From Tipula vernalis (Eukaryota; Arthropoda; Insecta; Diptera; Tipulidae): a DNA stretch of 64,000 nucleotides. The DNA is taken from NCBI GenBank assembly GCA_958295665.1, contig OY282560.1, positions 193,256,061 to 193,320,060 of the forward strand, read 5' to 3'. This document shows positions 1-11,706 of the stretch, one piece after another (position 1 is the first letter of the stretch; every line of letters starts with the position of its first letter). The notes beneath the pieces were generated by a model that did not search any database, was not told the origin of the DNA, and saw only the letters and a program-made list of their open reading frames with translations. A program made the translations under genes and the position numbers.

Positions 1-334
1 GATTTTATACCATTCACATAAAAATGTAAGTAAAAATTAACTTAAGATCTTAAGACCATAGATGTCACTGTTTCCATGTTGTAAAATTTATTTCTTACAA
101 AATAGAAAAGAAAAATTTCTTCCTTTTTCTCGTTCGACCACTTGGATCAACAAGATCTTTTTTCAAACAAGTTAATAGTGTAACAAGAAAATATTAATAT
201 TGTAAATTTTTATAACATTCAAATTAAAATAAAAGCAACGTATACAATATATTGTAATAAAGAACGAAATTCAGTTTACCTTTTCTTCAACTTATTTACT
301 GCCGAGTTTGAAAAATCAATTTACTGTCCATACA

Positions 335-351
335 TGGTCCTTCGACCCGGA
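335..351 (+). other. Primer-binding site of BEL element 1 (tRNA-Tyr-like)
   Basis: The stretch begins TGGTCCTTCGA and complements the 3' end of eukaryotic tRNA-Tyr (acceptor strand ending CGAAGGACCA) with one mismatch. The equivalent site in BEL element 2 at 46264 matches perfectly. It marks the end of the 5' LTR at about 330-334. Confidence 0.65.
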
Positions 352-698
352 TTACTCGTACGAAAGAATCCGCAGCCATCTTTAAACTTGGAAAACGTGG
401 CGAAAGCAAACATTTGAGTAGGACATTTATTTTTTTTTCTTGTTAAAACGCATCCGCATTAATAAGTTTGATAATTTTAACTAATAAGGGCATACATAAA
501 AGAATTCTAGTTTATATAAACCATTGCCATAAATTTTCTGGTGAAAATCGAAACTTTCGAATCGTGCGCGTTGGAAGACCATTCTTGTTTAACTTTTTTT
601 ATACTGAAACCACGTGTTTGTGCAAGTGAAACACTCATTTTGTGGTCAGTTTAATATCAAGTTTGTTATTGTAATAAAAGTTTGTGTGACATAGTGTT

Positions 699-945
699 TA
701 AATTCATGGAACTTTGTGTTTAAATTAAAATCGAAACGGACGGTTTCAGTCATTATTAAACTTTGGATGATCAGGCGAAAGAACTTTCGTATCCATTTCA
801 TATCGAAACGGACGTATTCAGTCATCGTCGAAAATTTGTGAGTTCTAATCAAAACGTGCGTAAAGTCGGAAGAACATTGCGTTTAAATTCATGGAACTTT
901 GTGTTTAAATGCAAATCGAAACGGACGGTTTCAGCCATTATCAAA
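699..945 (+). repeat. Tandem repeats, period about 180 bp, in the leader of BEL element 1
   Basis: A block of about 65 bp containing TCGAAACGGACGGTTTCAG occurs near 699-763 and again near 879-943, nearly identical. Weaker relatives of the core occur around 810 and 1065. The array lies between PBS and Gag, where LTR elements often carry regulatory leader repeats. Confidence 0.7.
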
Positions 946-1139
946 AGTTATGAATTTAGTTGACAAAAGTGTTGTGTGAATAGTCTAAAGAAACATTTGT
1001 CCTAATTCATATCGGAACGAACGTGTGATCAAGTCGAAAGAGTTTCGTGTTCCAATTCAATCTGAAACAGACGGTTTCAGTTATCATAATCAATTTGTGA
1101 AGTGATCCCTTATCGTAAAAATTCATAAGGAACAGCAGC

Positions 1140-2274
1140 ATGCCGGAATTACAGTTTGCAACCCAGAAAAAACAGAGAAGCACAAACAAGGCGAAGTTAA
1201 CTAACCTGTATATACGCACAAACAAGGCGAAGTTAACTAACCTGTATATAACCTGTGAATACGCACGAGAAGACCATACCAGTACGGATATAAATGAATT
1301 AATACCGCGCTTGCAACGTGTCGAAAAACTAATGCAATAATTCACCGAATATTCTTCATCGATCCAGATAAAGAGGGTGATTTCACATACGAAGAAAACT
1401 ACTACATTGCCACAGCTGAGCATTCGATCCGAAACCATCGATCAAGTGGCTATGCATCTCGATTTATCCAACAACTCGACTCAACAAGGTGAGCACCCCC
1501 CCAGTCAAGCTACCCAAAATCCATATACCGTCACTTTCCGGAGAGTACTCCGAATGGCAATCGTTTTTCGATCTATACACCACCACGATTCATGAAGCGC
1601 CTAATCTCAACCCCGTTTAAAAGTTCCAGTATCTGAAGGGACTTCTTCGGGGGAAGGCAGCAGTTCTATTATGACACATCGCCGTAACAGAGGGGAACTA
1701 CATCGGAGCACTAAACAAGCTGAAGGAAAGATACGATCGCAAGAAGCAAATCATCCACACTTTTATACGCGCTTTCGTGGGACAGCCCTCCATACATAAC
1801 TCAACTGCATATAACATCAAACGTCTTATGGATACCTCAGATGAAGTGGTTCGCTATGTAAAAGCCCTTGGTAAAGTAGCGGAAACTTGAGACACGTGGC
1901 TGATTTACCTGTTGATGCAAAAGTTGGACGACAAGTCAAAGGCAATGTGGCCTGAATATTCAGCCAGTGTGATTAACCCGGAACTGTCAGAATTCCTAAA
2001 GTTCCTAGGAAGGCGCGTAGACACACTTGAGGCATTAGTAATCCCGCCGAAAAAAATCTATTCCAAACCGAAAATTAGAAGCCTTGTCGTCACTAGCGAG
2101 TCCAATGTAAAAATTGAAGGAAATGTGGCCACCGGCTCTAGCCAATCTAAACCGAGATCGTCTAATCCAGATTCCATCAAGGTTTTGCGATACAGGTTCA
2201 AGTGCGCCATGTGTAACCAATTCGGCACTCCTTATCACAATGCCCAATACCTAAAAACTATGCCTCAGCATTAA
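1140..2274 (+). pseudogene. BEL element 1 Gag (broken)
   Basis: Pieces of a Pao-type Gag are spread over at least two frames. An ATG at 1140 opens a 66-codon piece; about 1555-1900 carries typical Gag signals (YLKGLLRGKA, then LKERYDRKK); 1912-2274 is the C-terminal part (MQKLDDKSKAMWPEY, then FLKFLGRRVDTLEAL) ending in a partial CAMC zinc-knuckle sequence. Gag would bind element RNA and assemble particles in the cytoplasm. Stops near 1670 and 1890 and frameshifts break it. Confidence 0.7.
1181..1250 (+). repeat. 36-bp tandem duplication in Gag
   Basis: A 36-bp unit starting CACAAACAAGGCG occurs at 1181 and again at 1217. It is a multiple of three and duplicates a 12-residue stretch with the core TNKAKLTNLYI in frame. 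Confidence 0.85.
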
Positions 2275-2490
2275 ACACCATTTCAATATCTCAATGCCAA
2301 TCTGAAAGGAATTGTTTGAAATGCGATAGACGACATCACACGTTATTGCACGATTAACAAGTTGGCACCAGCTTACAAAGTAATATAAGTGCTAATACTC
2401 AAACCATTTAGACCAGTGAAAACGACAAAGCGCTAAATTCTGTATCGAATACTTTATTCACAAACACGTCCAATCAAATAACTTCAGCTG

Positions 2491-3116
2491 TTGTTCCAAC
2501 AGCCCTAATTCACGTGCAAGATGGTAACGGTAACATACAATTTTGTCGTGCGCTTTTAGATTCTGGCTCAGATGCCAGCCTTATAAGTGAAAAATGTGTG
2601 CAAAGACTGCAAATAAAATGATTCAACTCTCGGATCATAGTAACAGGATTTGGCCAATCTCGGGCTGGGATTAGCAAAGGAAGCGTCAAAATTGTTGTAA
2701 AACCTAAATACAAAGTAACGCTTATCATTGATGCTCTCATTTTATCAAAATTTGCATTCTCAAGAGTGTCATTACTAGAAGTATCTAATATAATAAAATC
2801 GTTGGTGAATATTTAATTGGCTGATCCATTATATGACAAAGATGGAGAAATTGATGTCTTAATCGGTGCAGACCATTTCTTTAATATTTTATTGCAGAAT
2901 AAAATCAACGTCAAGAGTTCCAATTTAGTGGCACAGGAGTCGATATTTGGGTGGATCATAGCCGCCACCACCAGCTCAATCACTTCAATGACCGCCATGA
3001 TGAAAGACGAAAGTTCAATTAAAGTCGATAAAACCTTAAGACAGTTCTGGGAGCTCGAAGGGGTCCAGTCAAGACCAATCCTGTCGGATGAAGTAATATT
3101 TTGTGAAACCACTTGA
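2491..3116 (+). pseudogene. BEL element 1 aspartic protease and linker to RT
   Basis: About 2491-2810 encodes a retropepsin-like domain of the Pao (DUF1758) type with active-site motif LLDSGSDASLIS, preceded by the family's TALIHVQDGNG strand. An in-frame stop follows near 2620. 2817-3116 continues with IDVLIGADHFF and FGWIIAA, the conserved end of this region in Pao polyproteins. The role is polyprotein cleavage in the particle. The region is inactive because of stops near 2620 and 2814. Confidence 0.75.
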
Positions 3117-3160
3117 ACTAACACACGTCACCCAATAACGAAGGTCGATTAGTAGTTAGC

Positions 3161-3660
3161 TTGCCGTTTAAAACAGATCCCAGATTCCTCGGAAACACAT
3201 ATAACCGCGCTCTTCAACGTCTGCAGTGGATGGAAAGAAATGTTATCAAAGATAAGGAATTCAAGAAAATGTACCATGAATTTATTGACGAATACGTGAA
3301 ACTCAACCACATGAGAGAAACCGACCAGCCAGCCGACGGGTACTTTCTTCCACATCGCGGCGTGCTGAAAAAGCTATCTAATAACAACAAGAAAATAGGC
3401 GTAGTTTTTGACGGGTCCGCGATATCGTCGAAGGGAGAATCGATCAACAAATGTCTCGCTGTGGGTCCATCTGTTCAACCAACAATGTCTTCCATCCTCC
3501 TTCGGTTTCGCGATCGTAAAGTGGTATTCTCATCAGACATGGAAAAAATGTACCGCCAGATACAAGTCGCTGATCATGACACAAAATATCAAAAAGTATT
3601 ATGGAGAAAGGATCCATCAAAACCAATCAAGCATGATAAGTAACTCGATCGATCAAGTTC
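3161..3660 (+). pseudogene. BEL element 1 reverse transcriptase, N-terminal half
   Basis: One ORF of about 160 codons holds RT fingers and the first palm motif in Pao style: YFLPHRGVLK, VVFDGSAISS (the VVFDASA motif), LAVGPSVQPTMSSILLRFR and the first catalytic region SSDMEKMYRQI. A gap or frameshift near 3645-3700 separates it from the YVDD half. Confidence 0.8.
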
Positions 3661-3702
3661 ATTAATGATAGCATCCGTGACAAATCACCACATCTCGCTG
3701 AG

Positions 3703-5820
3703 GTGATCAATAAAGATATTTATGTTGATGACATAATGACCGGTGCAAATACCGAAGAAGAAGATATTAAACTAAAAGCAGAATTAATTCAGTTACTCAA
3801 CCAATATGGAGTTATTCTTAAAATGTTGAAATCAAACAGCATTCGAGTATTAGATGATGTGCTAATCGAAGATAGAGATACTGAAAGCAAGAAATTTATC
3901 AACGGAATTGAGCCATCCGACACAACTGAAGTTCTCGGCATTTCCTGGAATCCCTCAAGTGACCAATTCAATTTTTTCTGCAGCATTGATCGACCAAATT
4001 CAATTCTCTTAAACATCCGTATTATCCGACATAAGGCCTCTCCAATTATAACTATGTGCAAATCGTTCATGCAATTAATCTGGACCGCCAACTTGAAGCT
4101 GGTCAACAAATGGGAGTCACTGGATGCGGAGCTGAGATCAATCGACAAAATTCAAATTCCAAAGTACATCAACAACATCGAATCTTCAACTGTCGATATT
4201 CATGGATTCGGAGACGCTAGTACAATCGCATATGCTGCAGTGGTCTATTTTATAATTATTGATGGTGCTGGAAACGTTCAAGATCAATTGATATCCGCAA
4301 AAACAAAAGTAAGTCCAATCAAACAAATTTCATTGCCAAGGTTGGAGCTGTGTGTTGCACTTTTGTTGGTGCAATTAATCAATTATTTTGAAACCGAAAC
4401 AAGTTGCGAAATTCGCAAAATAACCGGTTGGTCAGATTCTACAATCGAACTGGATTGGATAACTGGCCATCCTAAACGATGGTCTACATTTGTTGGTAAC
4501 CGCACTACGGAAATTAAAAACAAATTGTCGAGGCGAAAATGGAAACATGTCCCTACTAGCGACAATCCCACTGACTGCGCCTCTCGTGGACTCACAACTA
4601 ATCTATTGTCAACCCATGAATTATGGTGGCAGGGTTCTACTTCGCTATGGCTGTCTCAAAATCACTGGCCACAACAATATTTGAACTACGAAACAGTTGA
4701 AGAAAAATATAACGAACTATTTGCATTCACCGGAAGTACAAAAAATGACTGGTTAGTGTAACTAATGAACAAATTTAACTCATTTTACGAATTAATACTG
4801 AGGCGATTTGCCAACAATATAGCTGCACCCAAAGCTGTAAGAACAATTGGAAAATATCTAAGTATGGAAGAAATATTCTCAGCAACGAGAAGAATCTGCA
4901 GGTATGAGCTAGCTCAGTTTTATCATTCCGAATTGAACTCACTCGGGACTACAAAATATGTTCATCATACCAGCCATTTGTTATCGCTTAATCCGTTCTT
5001 ATACAAATATGGTATCATGAGAGTGGGTGGCCGAATTGACCATAGTGATGTACCGTACAACGTGAAACACCTCATTATAATGCACCAAAATTCAAGGTGC
5101 GCTGCTCTAATTCTCATGGATAAACACAAGTTTAATAATCACGCCGGCCCAACACTGATGACCACCCTTAGTCGACAAAAGTTTTAGATTTCAAAATGTA
5201 AAGGCGCCGCTCGGTTGATGATCAAAGATTGTATTACTTGCGTTCGCTATTAAGCCGTATTACAAAAACAGATCATGGTAGACCTTCCAGCAGCACGCGT
5301 CAGATATTCTAAGCCATTCGAATCGGTTGGTGTGGACTTCGCAGGTTCAATGCAAATTCATCTAGCAAAAGGGCGAGGCACTCGTCCAAAGAAGTCATAC
5401 TTGTGTATCTTCATATGCTTATCGGTAAAAGCCATGCATTTCGAGCTAGTATCAGACCTAACGACCGATTCATTCTTGGGTGCATTAAAGCGCTTTATTG
5501 TGCGACGCGGAATTTATCGGCATATTTACTCGGACAACTGGACGAACTTTACTGGTGCAGCCGCAAAAATCCGGGGAATTTTTGAAACATTAGTAAAAGA
5601 ATCTGGTAATATTTCCTCTTATCTTTCTAGAAATCAAATTACATGGCACTTCAACCCTCCAAACGCTCCGCTTTTTGGTGGAATATGGGAGTCGGCTGTC
5701 CGGTCCGTAAAATTTCAGCTAAGAAGAGTCATTGGAAAAACTATCCTCACGCTAGAGGAAATGACAATATACTTATCTCGTTGGCAGCAAGTTCAGAAAT
5801 TATCTCAGCATTTTTGGTGA
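3703..5820 (+). pseudogene. BEL element 1 RT palm, RNase H and integrase
   Basis: A single frame runs for 706 codons with only three stops: TAA 4759-4761, TAG 5185-5187, TAA 5251-5253. It starts with YVDDIMTGA (RT catalytic YxDD), passes the thumb, an RNase H-like segment (GFGDAS, PRLELCVALLL, WSDSTI), the integrase zinc region (CITC at about 5230-5241) and the DDE core: GVDFAG, SDN, and FGGIWE, all three acidic residues present. It is clipped after about 5820; the usual C-terminal DUF5641-like domain is missing. Family comparison suggests Trp for the TAG and Lys for the last TAA, but this is inference. Confidence 0.85.
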
Positions 5821-5929
5821 AGATGGTATTTGGAATACCTCACCTCATTGCAATAAAAATCAAAATGGTTAAAGCCACAAAAATCCGTAAAAGTATTCAT
5901 AGATGTATTCATCTTCATTACCGATCATA

Positions 5930-6030
5930 ATCAGATGATGAAAAATCCCTTTTGCAGGGATTCGAACCCGGTACCTCCAGTTCGGACCGCCGCAGCGGTT
6001 TCAGCTTTAGCCACTGCGGTATGCCTTGTA
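5930..6030 (-). repeat. tRNA-like sequence, probable SINE head
   Basis: The minus strand carries a near-perfect Pol III B box (GGTTCGAATCCC) about 40 bp after an A-box-like TGGCTAAAGC, the spacing seen in tRNA genes. Acceptor ends do not pair (GGCATAC at 6025 has no partner after the T arm) and the T stem has a mismatch, so it is unlikely to be a working tRNA. A tRNA-derived SINE head fits better. It sits where BEL element 1 is truncated. Confidence 0.5.
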
Positions 6031-6041
6031 ATATTAAAATA

Positions 6042-6710
6042 TTATGTAAAACAGCACAGCAATATAATTAGGCCGGCCTTTTGTGGTGAGTACATTAGTA
6101 TTCTTTGACGACTAAGGCAACGAAACCTCGACTTAACAACACATATGCACCGCTCGAATATGTGCCTCGTTTGTTTGTGTGCTATGTTGTAAGCGACTTC
6201 TTGTGCCGTGGCAGATGTTGCAAATGATGTCATCAACCATGGTTGTTGTGCATATACACTGTCACCTGTAAAAAATCATCAACGAAACCAATAATTATGG
6301 ATCATAAGCATTTTCCTCATAATAATAATTAAATTTTCCCAGAAGCCAAGTTCCTGTTCCACCATTTTCGTAGTGGTCCATAATTTTGTCTTTTTGCCAA
6401 ACTAATACATTTTTGTATGCGCTGATTTACGGGTTGCATAATAGACGTGTTTCACTCTATTATTAGGCTTTTTAATTGAAATATGTGTTCCGTCGATTAG
6501 CCCTATGATGCCCGAAAATCCATCCATATTAAAAAAAAATTGTTTTATTTCAACAACTTGTGGATAGTCTAATTGGAATTTCACGAAATCTTTTGCCAAT
6601 TTATTTTCAACTATTTGACTAGCTATACATCAACAAATCGTGAAACAGAAGTTTGTGAAAGTGCGATAAAGCAGTCTTGCCCTATTGGGCGTTGTCAGCA
6701 GCCGACTGCT
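6042..6710 (-). pseudogene. PIF/Harbinger transposase remnant
   Basis: Three blocks typical of the DDE_Tnp_4 (HARBI1-like) transposase are visible in order on the minus strand. Near 6640-6700 is ALSQTSVSRFVDV, matching the N-terminal ISQSTVSR helix. 6599-6402 includes GLIDGTHISIK, the first catalytic Asp motif. 6236-6042 has YNIAHKQTRHIFERC and SRFRCL, the C-terminal block with the catalytic Glu. GDSVYAQPWLMTSF, the second Asp region, lies between in another frame. Stops and frameshifts break it. No terminal inverted repeats were identified. Confidence 0.8.
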
Positions 6711-6759
6711 AGAAAACGAAGATCACATAGAATTCTTAAATACGAGTTAAATCCGTGAA

Positions 6760-7669
6760 TTCGAACCCATCTTTGCATATGTGGTGAATGAAGCTGATAA
6801 GCAGCCTAAAAATTGTTTTATTAAATCGAAACAGTCTTATTAATTCGGCGTCCGTATGTGCTCCAAATGGATCACTAAAGTCTCTTTAATTCCTTCGGAA
6901 TCTTAAGAGATGGCACCTCAAATACGTATACTAAATATTGAATCAAATTAGAGAAATCTAATACTATATTACCTTTGGTTAGAAATTCGGCGCCTAAAAA
7001 TTCTTAAAATAAAGATATCCAGTTAATTTTATTTATTTATTTTATTTTATCTATTTTTATTAGGTGTTGTTCATAAAACGGTTTGATTATATTTTGTACT
7101 TTCCTAAATGTCAATAACAGAACTCAATAAACAAAAAACTCAGGCTATAAAGTTTATAGCACGTCAAAACTCATTAGTCATATCAGAATCGAAAAAAAAT
7201 TATGAGCTGGGGGAACTGACTTGTCTAAAAAAATAATAAAGTCATTTGTCGTAATTATTTGTCCTAAAACCGGAATTCGCCCCCAGGATTCGCCCCAAAA
7301 AATGAAATGGTAACACCATAACTATCGCGACATAAACTGTCAGCCATGAAATGTTGAAAATGTCTACAATGTCTATTTTTATGTAATTAAATAAAATCAA
7401 ATTTTCTTCATTTAATTTTACAAATGTATAAATTGAACTAATTCAATTTTAACGTATAAAATACTTCTAAAAAAACTAAATAAATCATTCTTTTAACAAT
7501 GCAGTTAAAAGCCGAACCTTGCAGATCTTATACTCTTGGTAGACTGCGATTTTCCCCGAAAGGCGTTAGATAAAATCGAAGTTGGCACACTACGACTAAT
7601 CTCGAAAAATGCACTTAATCGGATTTATTAAACCATAGTCTATCTAGGGCTTTATGTGAATGTATCTTG
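6760..7669. other. AT-rich sequence without recognised features
   Basis: No coding or repeat structure stands out. A B-box-like GGGTTCGAATTC occurs on the minus strand at about 6757-6768 but without a matching A box. Confidence 0.4.
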
Positions 7670-8310
7670 TACTGATTATAAACAATAGAAAGGGATTGAA
7701 TCAGGATTTTTAAATATGTTAGACTTGTTCGATAAAAAAGAGTTGGGTTCGGTTGTCAATTTTTTTTAAATTAACGTAATCGTCGAAAATTCTATATGGA
7801 AGTGCTGTGATACAAAGCCAAATCTCACAAATCGCAGAGATTTTCTCTTTTAGTGAATCAGGCTTTCTAAATTTGTATGAATCGTTCGGACATTAATTGT
7901 ATTATTAATTATTGATTAACAATTATTCATCTTTTATTTTTAATTTTTAATTTTTTATTTTAAATTCTTAATTTTCAATTATTAATTTATACAACCCGAA
8001 GTGGCAACAAATTTGTGAGATTTGGCTTTGTATCACAACACTTCAAAACTTTATACAATTTTTGACGATTTTGTTATTTTTTAAAACTTGTCAACCGAGC
8101 CCAACTCTTCACAAATATTTGAAGAGCCTAATTCAACCCCTTTCTACTGTATATAGTCAGTACGAGAGAAAATCTCTAATAATTGTGAGGTTTGGCTATG
8201 TATCACAGCACTTCCACACACATATCTTTTTATCGAACGATTCATACTAATTTAGGAAACCTGATTCAACCTCTTTCTATTGTATTTAGTCAATATAAGA
8301 GAAAGTCTGC
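7670..8310. repeat. Complex foldback (inverted) repeat
   Basis: The left arm at about 7670-7838 matches the reverse complement of about 8005-8160 over roughly 160 bp: both hold CAAAGCCAAATCTCACAAAT, GTTGGGTTCGGTTG and a GAAAGGGATTGAAT-type block. A further partial copy at about 8160-8310 pairs with the distal left arm (7800-7900). The loop between arms is AT-rich. The layout suits a foldback or palindromic MITE with one arm duplicated. Confidence 0.75.
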
Positions 8311-10590
8311 CCGCAATACCAAAGTATTGTCGAGAAAAGCGTCTCCAAGTTTATACCGTGTGTTCTCTTGAATAGTTCCCACCCGATTTAGGTATCTAGA
8401 AAGCCAATCGTTTATGAAAAATATGTTCCATGCAAAAGTTGTACAGTTTTGAGGCGGAAGGAGGTTAATAATAATTATTTTATATTTAGGGATTATTCGC
8501 AAAATTTAAAAATTCCCAGTCATTTCAAAATAAATTAAATCGCTTAATTATTATAAATATATTTTGAGCCATAAAAAAGCTACGAAAACAGCGCTTTATT
8601 AGATAAAGTTAAACAAAGATTGAAGCTAAGATTAAGTGTAGAGTTACGAAAATAATTTGGGAATCAAACGATCAATTATAAGCTAATATTGTATCATTTG
8701 GATGTTGGACTTGTGACGAGCTATTTCAAAAAATTAAATTAATTTAGTAAGATATACAATACTGTCAGATATTCACCTTAATCCAACTATGTGTTACCCT
8801 CACCTTTCGTACGTTTATTTTCCATCTCATTAGTTTATTTTATTTTAAATTACAGGTAGCAGCTATCTACTTATTACTCTTACAATTATTACTAACCAGA
8901 AATACAAAATGATATTTTTTAAATAAAATGATCTTTACCATAACATAAGATCTTGATCTAACCAAAATTGGTACATACAGATAATCTGTATTCATTAAAT
9001 GAATTGGTTGTAGCAGCAACTACACAAAAACAAGAATATCATAAATAATAACAATATAAATGAGAAATAGCTAGTTGTTATTTTACCAAAGTACAACTAC
9101 AAAAAAAATTGTTTTTATTATTTTCTGTATACGTTATTTGAGAATTATATAAATAATGATAATAATAATAACATTAGTAATAATAATAATTGTAAATGAT
9201 TATTTTTTTGGTGATGATAGCTGAAGCTGTTGATATTGATCAAAATGATAGTTTACACGATTATGACAAATACGATCGAATTACTATTCGATTCATATAT
9301 TTACTATTAATCGTGTTTGACTTATTTGGTAGAATTGTGGAAATTAGTTTGATAATATTGATTCTCATATTGCTTTATCACTGATATGGATCGTATCAGT
9401 TTCAGTTATTCATTTATACACAATTATATTTAAAGTAGTTGACGAGTTTGTAATTGAAAATTTTTCTTAATTTTAATACTTGCAATATGAGTTTCGAATA
9501 TTAAGGTCTCAAGATTCTTGGCAGTAAATGATAAATTTAGCCACAATCGAGTTGGATTTGCCTTTGTCGCAAATTGTAGTTCCGCAACCCAAAACATTTT
9601 CTGAGTAGCCTGTATTTTGAAGTATGGTCAATTTAAAATAGATCAATGAAAAGGAAACAACGCGGGAATAGACGGTATTTCCTGATATTGCCCAGAACTA
9701 TAAAAACTAGAGATCTGAAGCTGGAAAAATTATATTTCAATTAAATAAATTATGGCAATTTAAATTTTCTGTATACCAATGCGTATGTGGAAAATCACTT
9801 TAATCCGCCTCCAACTCGTCTTTTAACGAACATATAAAACCATACCAACATATAAACCAAATTAAAGGTAATTTTGCCAGGTTTAATTAACTCTTGTATT
9901 TTATAGAACCAACTACATTCCACCTACATTGACAGATTTGTTTATACAAGTTTCTAATAGTAATGAACATCTCTACAAAGTTTAAGGCCTATTGAAATTA
10001 TTTCCTTTTCACCATCCCATTTAAGGCTATTTTTAATGGACTATATTGTCTTTATAAAAGAATAACTAGGAGTAAATCGAAAAAATCATTATCAACATTA
10101 TAATGAAAAATTACAAAGTGTATTAAGAGAGGTTTTATTTTAATGTGTGTATAAAAAAACGTGAAACAACTGTAAATTGGCTTCGGGGCCGCTTTCAAAA
10201 AAATATACAACACTACTTAAAACGAGCATGGGAATTACTTAAATAGTTCGGAATTGTATAAATGAAACAACTAAATATACTTGCAAAATAAGATTTGGGC
10301 AATTTTGAAGCGGAATTTAGGATTGAGTATCAATATAAATTTGGAACACTCTCAACAACAGTCCGTTGAAAGTATTGATCCAGAAATTTCATTTGCAATA
10401 GTTCAAATACAACGTACTTTGTTGTCCAAAGAACATGTTTCAAGGCATATTCTATTGGAAAATTTGAAATTATGTACATGGTGTCTTATTCAAAACGTGA
10501 CTCATTTTTAATTTAATTATTTTATTATTTCTTATTTATCAAAGATGGTTTTGCTTTTTTAGTTAATTAAAAAATCAGAATTGTATTTTC
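8311..10590. other. AT-rich region without recognised gene
   Basis: Only short AT-rich ORFs occur. There is an (AAT)n-like microsatellite at about 9150-9192. The ORF at 10281-10511 has no ATG and no family resemblance I can name. Confidence 0.4.
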
Positions 10591-11060
10591 CAGGGCTGCG
10601 GAATCGGTAAAATAATTCTTTGACTCCGACTCCGTCTCCGATGTATTAAAAATTGATTATCCGGCTCCGACTTGAACTAAGACTACCACTCTAACTCCAA
10701 TTTCTATATGCCATAAGAACATAATTCGAATATATCAAAAATTAAAGCGCAATTTAAAAAATGAATACAAACAATAAATTTTGACAATTTAAATTAATTA
10801 AGAATTCGTTCTTAAAATGAATAAAGCCTCCAGTAGGTCCGGCATTATTAATGCTCTTAAATCTACTTAAAATTATTTTAATTATTCGCAATGGGGAAAA
10901 GAAACGTTCGACGCTTACTTGAGTTGGTGGTAACGCTGTGCCCAATAGAGCAGCTTCATGTATTATTTCGGGATAATGTAAAATTACCTCAAGTATATTT
11001 AGATTCCTACTTATATTTTTTCCACTTTCTCCAAGCCACAAAAACTCAATCCTGAAATTT
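10591..11060 (-). mobile_element. hAT element 3' end
   Basis: Position 10591 starts CAGGGCTGCGGAATCGG, matching the CAGGG-type outer end of hAT terminal inverted repeats, followed by GACTCCGACTCCG. Inside it on the minus strand is the hAT C-terminal dimerisation domain. The opposite end is missing; a LINE begins at about 11098. If this is the true end, the left target-site copy would be the 8 bp at 10583-10590. Confidence 0.65.
10754..11041 (-). pseudogene. hAT transposase C-terminal (dimerisation) fragment
   Basis: A 95-codon ORF contains LPPTQVSVERFFSPLRIIK, matching the conserved Dimer_Tnp_hAT motif (P-T-x-x-x-ER-x-FS). Further on, FIHFKNEFL occupies the place of the usual DILFLR end. The catalytic domain and BED finger are absent, so this is only the last fifth of a normal hAT transposase. 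Confidence 0.8.
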
Positions 11061-11097
11061 TGTAATTCTGTAAGTTCTACACTATCGTACCAAGATA

Positions 11098-11700
11098 CCA
11101 GGGGGAGACATATACAATAAAGGATCTACCCCAACATACCGAAGGCCAAGTTTCGGCAACTCCATACCGGACATAACGTTGGTATCTGCACGACTAGCAT
11201 CACGGGCGAAAGACTGGAGAGTGATGGATGATTACACCGCTAGCGATCATAAAAACATCAGCTTCAAATTGCACGACGATGAGCGAGAAATACAGCGAGC
11301 GATGTATCGAAATTCATTGAGTTGGAATACTACCAAGTTAGACGGCGAAAAGCTCGTTGCGTCTGTTGAGGTTAGCCTTGCGAGCAATCCACTGGCTTTG
11401 CAAGATATTAGGAATAGAGTCGAGATTGAGGCGGCTGTTGACAGCTTTACACGGCTAGTTCAACAAGCTTGCGATTCGTCTATGCCGCGAAAAAAACAGT
11501 GGAACGGCATGAAGCAGGCTTACTGGTGGACGAACGAGATTGTAGAGTAGAGAAGGAAAGCTCTGGAGCTTAGGCGAAGGGCGCAACGAGCACAAGGTAG
11601 AGAAGAAGCAATTACCAAGTCAGCTCAGCACAAAGCGGCAAAGAAAGAGCTCGGCATGGATATCCGTGTGAGCAAAGCGCAATGCTGGAGAAACATATGC
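11098..11700 (+). pseudogene. R1-like LINE endonuclease C-terminus and linker
   Basis: Reading from about 11098 gives GSTPTYRRPSFGNSIPDITL and then YTASDHKNISF, the SDH motif that supplies the catalytic His of the apurinic-type endonuclease. The linker ends with AYWWTNEIVE before a TAG at 11548-11550. It would nick target DNA to prime reverse transcription. Only the last third of the domain is present. Confidence 0.8.
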
Positions 11701-11706
11701 AACTAG

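Larger units (their letters stand above)
1..5850 (+). mobile_element. BEL/Pao LTR retrotransposon 1, degenerate and 3'-truncated
   Basis: Domains run in BEL/Pao order on the plus strand: primer-binding site, repeat-rich leader, Gag, aspartic protease, RT with YVDD, RNase H, zinc-binding and DDE integrase. Gag resembles the DUF1759 family and the protease the DUF1758 family of Pao polyproteins. The 5' LTR should end just before the PBS at 335, so it lies in 1-334 and probably begins outside the window. No matching 3' LTR is visible; homology stops soon after the integrase core near 5820-5850, next to a tRNA-like repeat. Several stops and frameshifts make this copy inactive. Confidence 0.85.

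Noticed and set aside
5941..6025. A functional tRNA gene on the minus strand
   Set aside because: The B box is good, but the acceptor stem does not pair and the T stem has a mismatch; better explained as a tRNA-derived SINE.
6757..6768. Second Pol III B box on the minus strand
   Set aside because: No A box at a suitable distance and no cloverleaf.
9196..9384. Hydrophobic 62-codon ORF that could be a membrane peptide
   Set aside because: Ile/Leu-rich translation is expected from AT-rich DNA; no promoter, splice sites or homology seen.
10281..10511. 76-codon plus-strand ORF
   Set aside because: It starts with TTG, has no family resemblance, and lies in AT-rich DNA.
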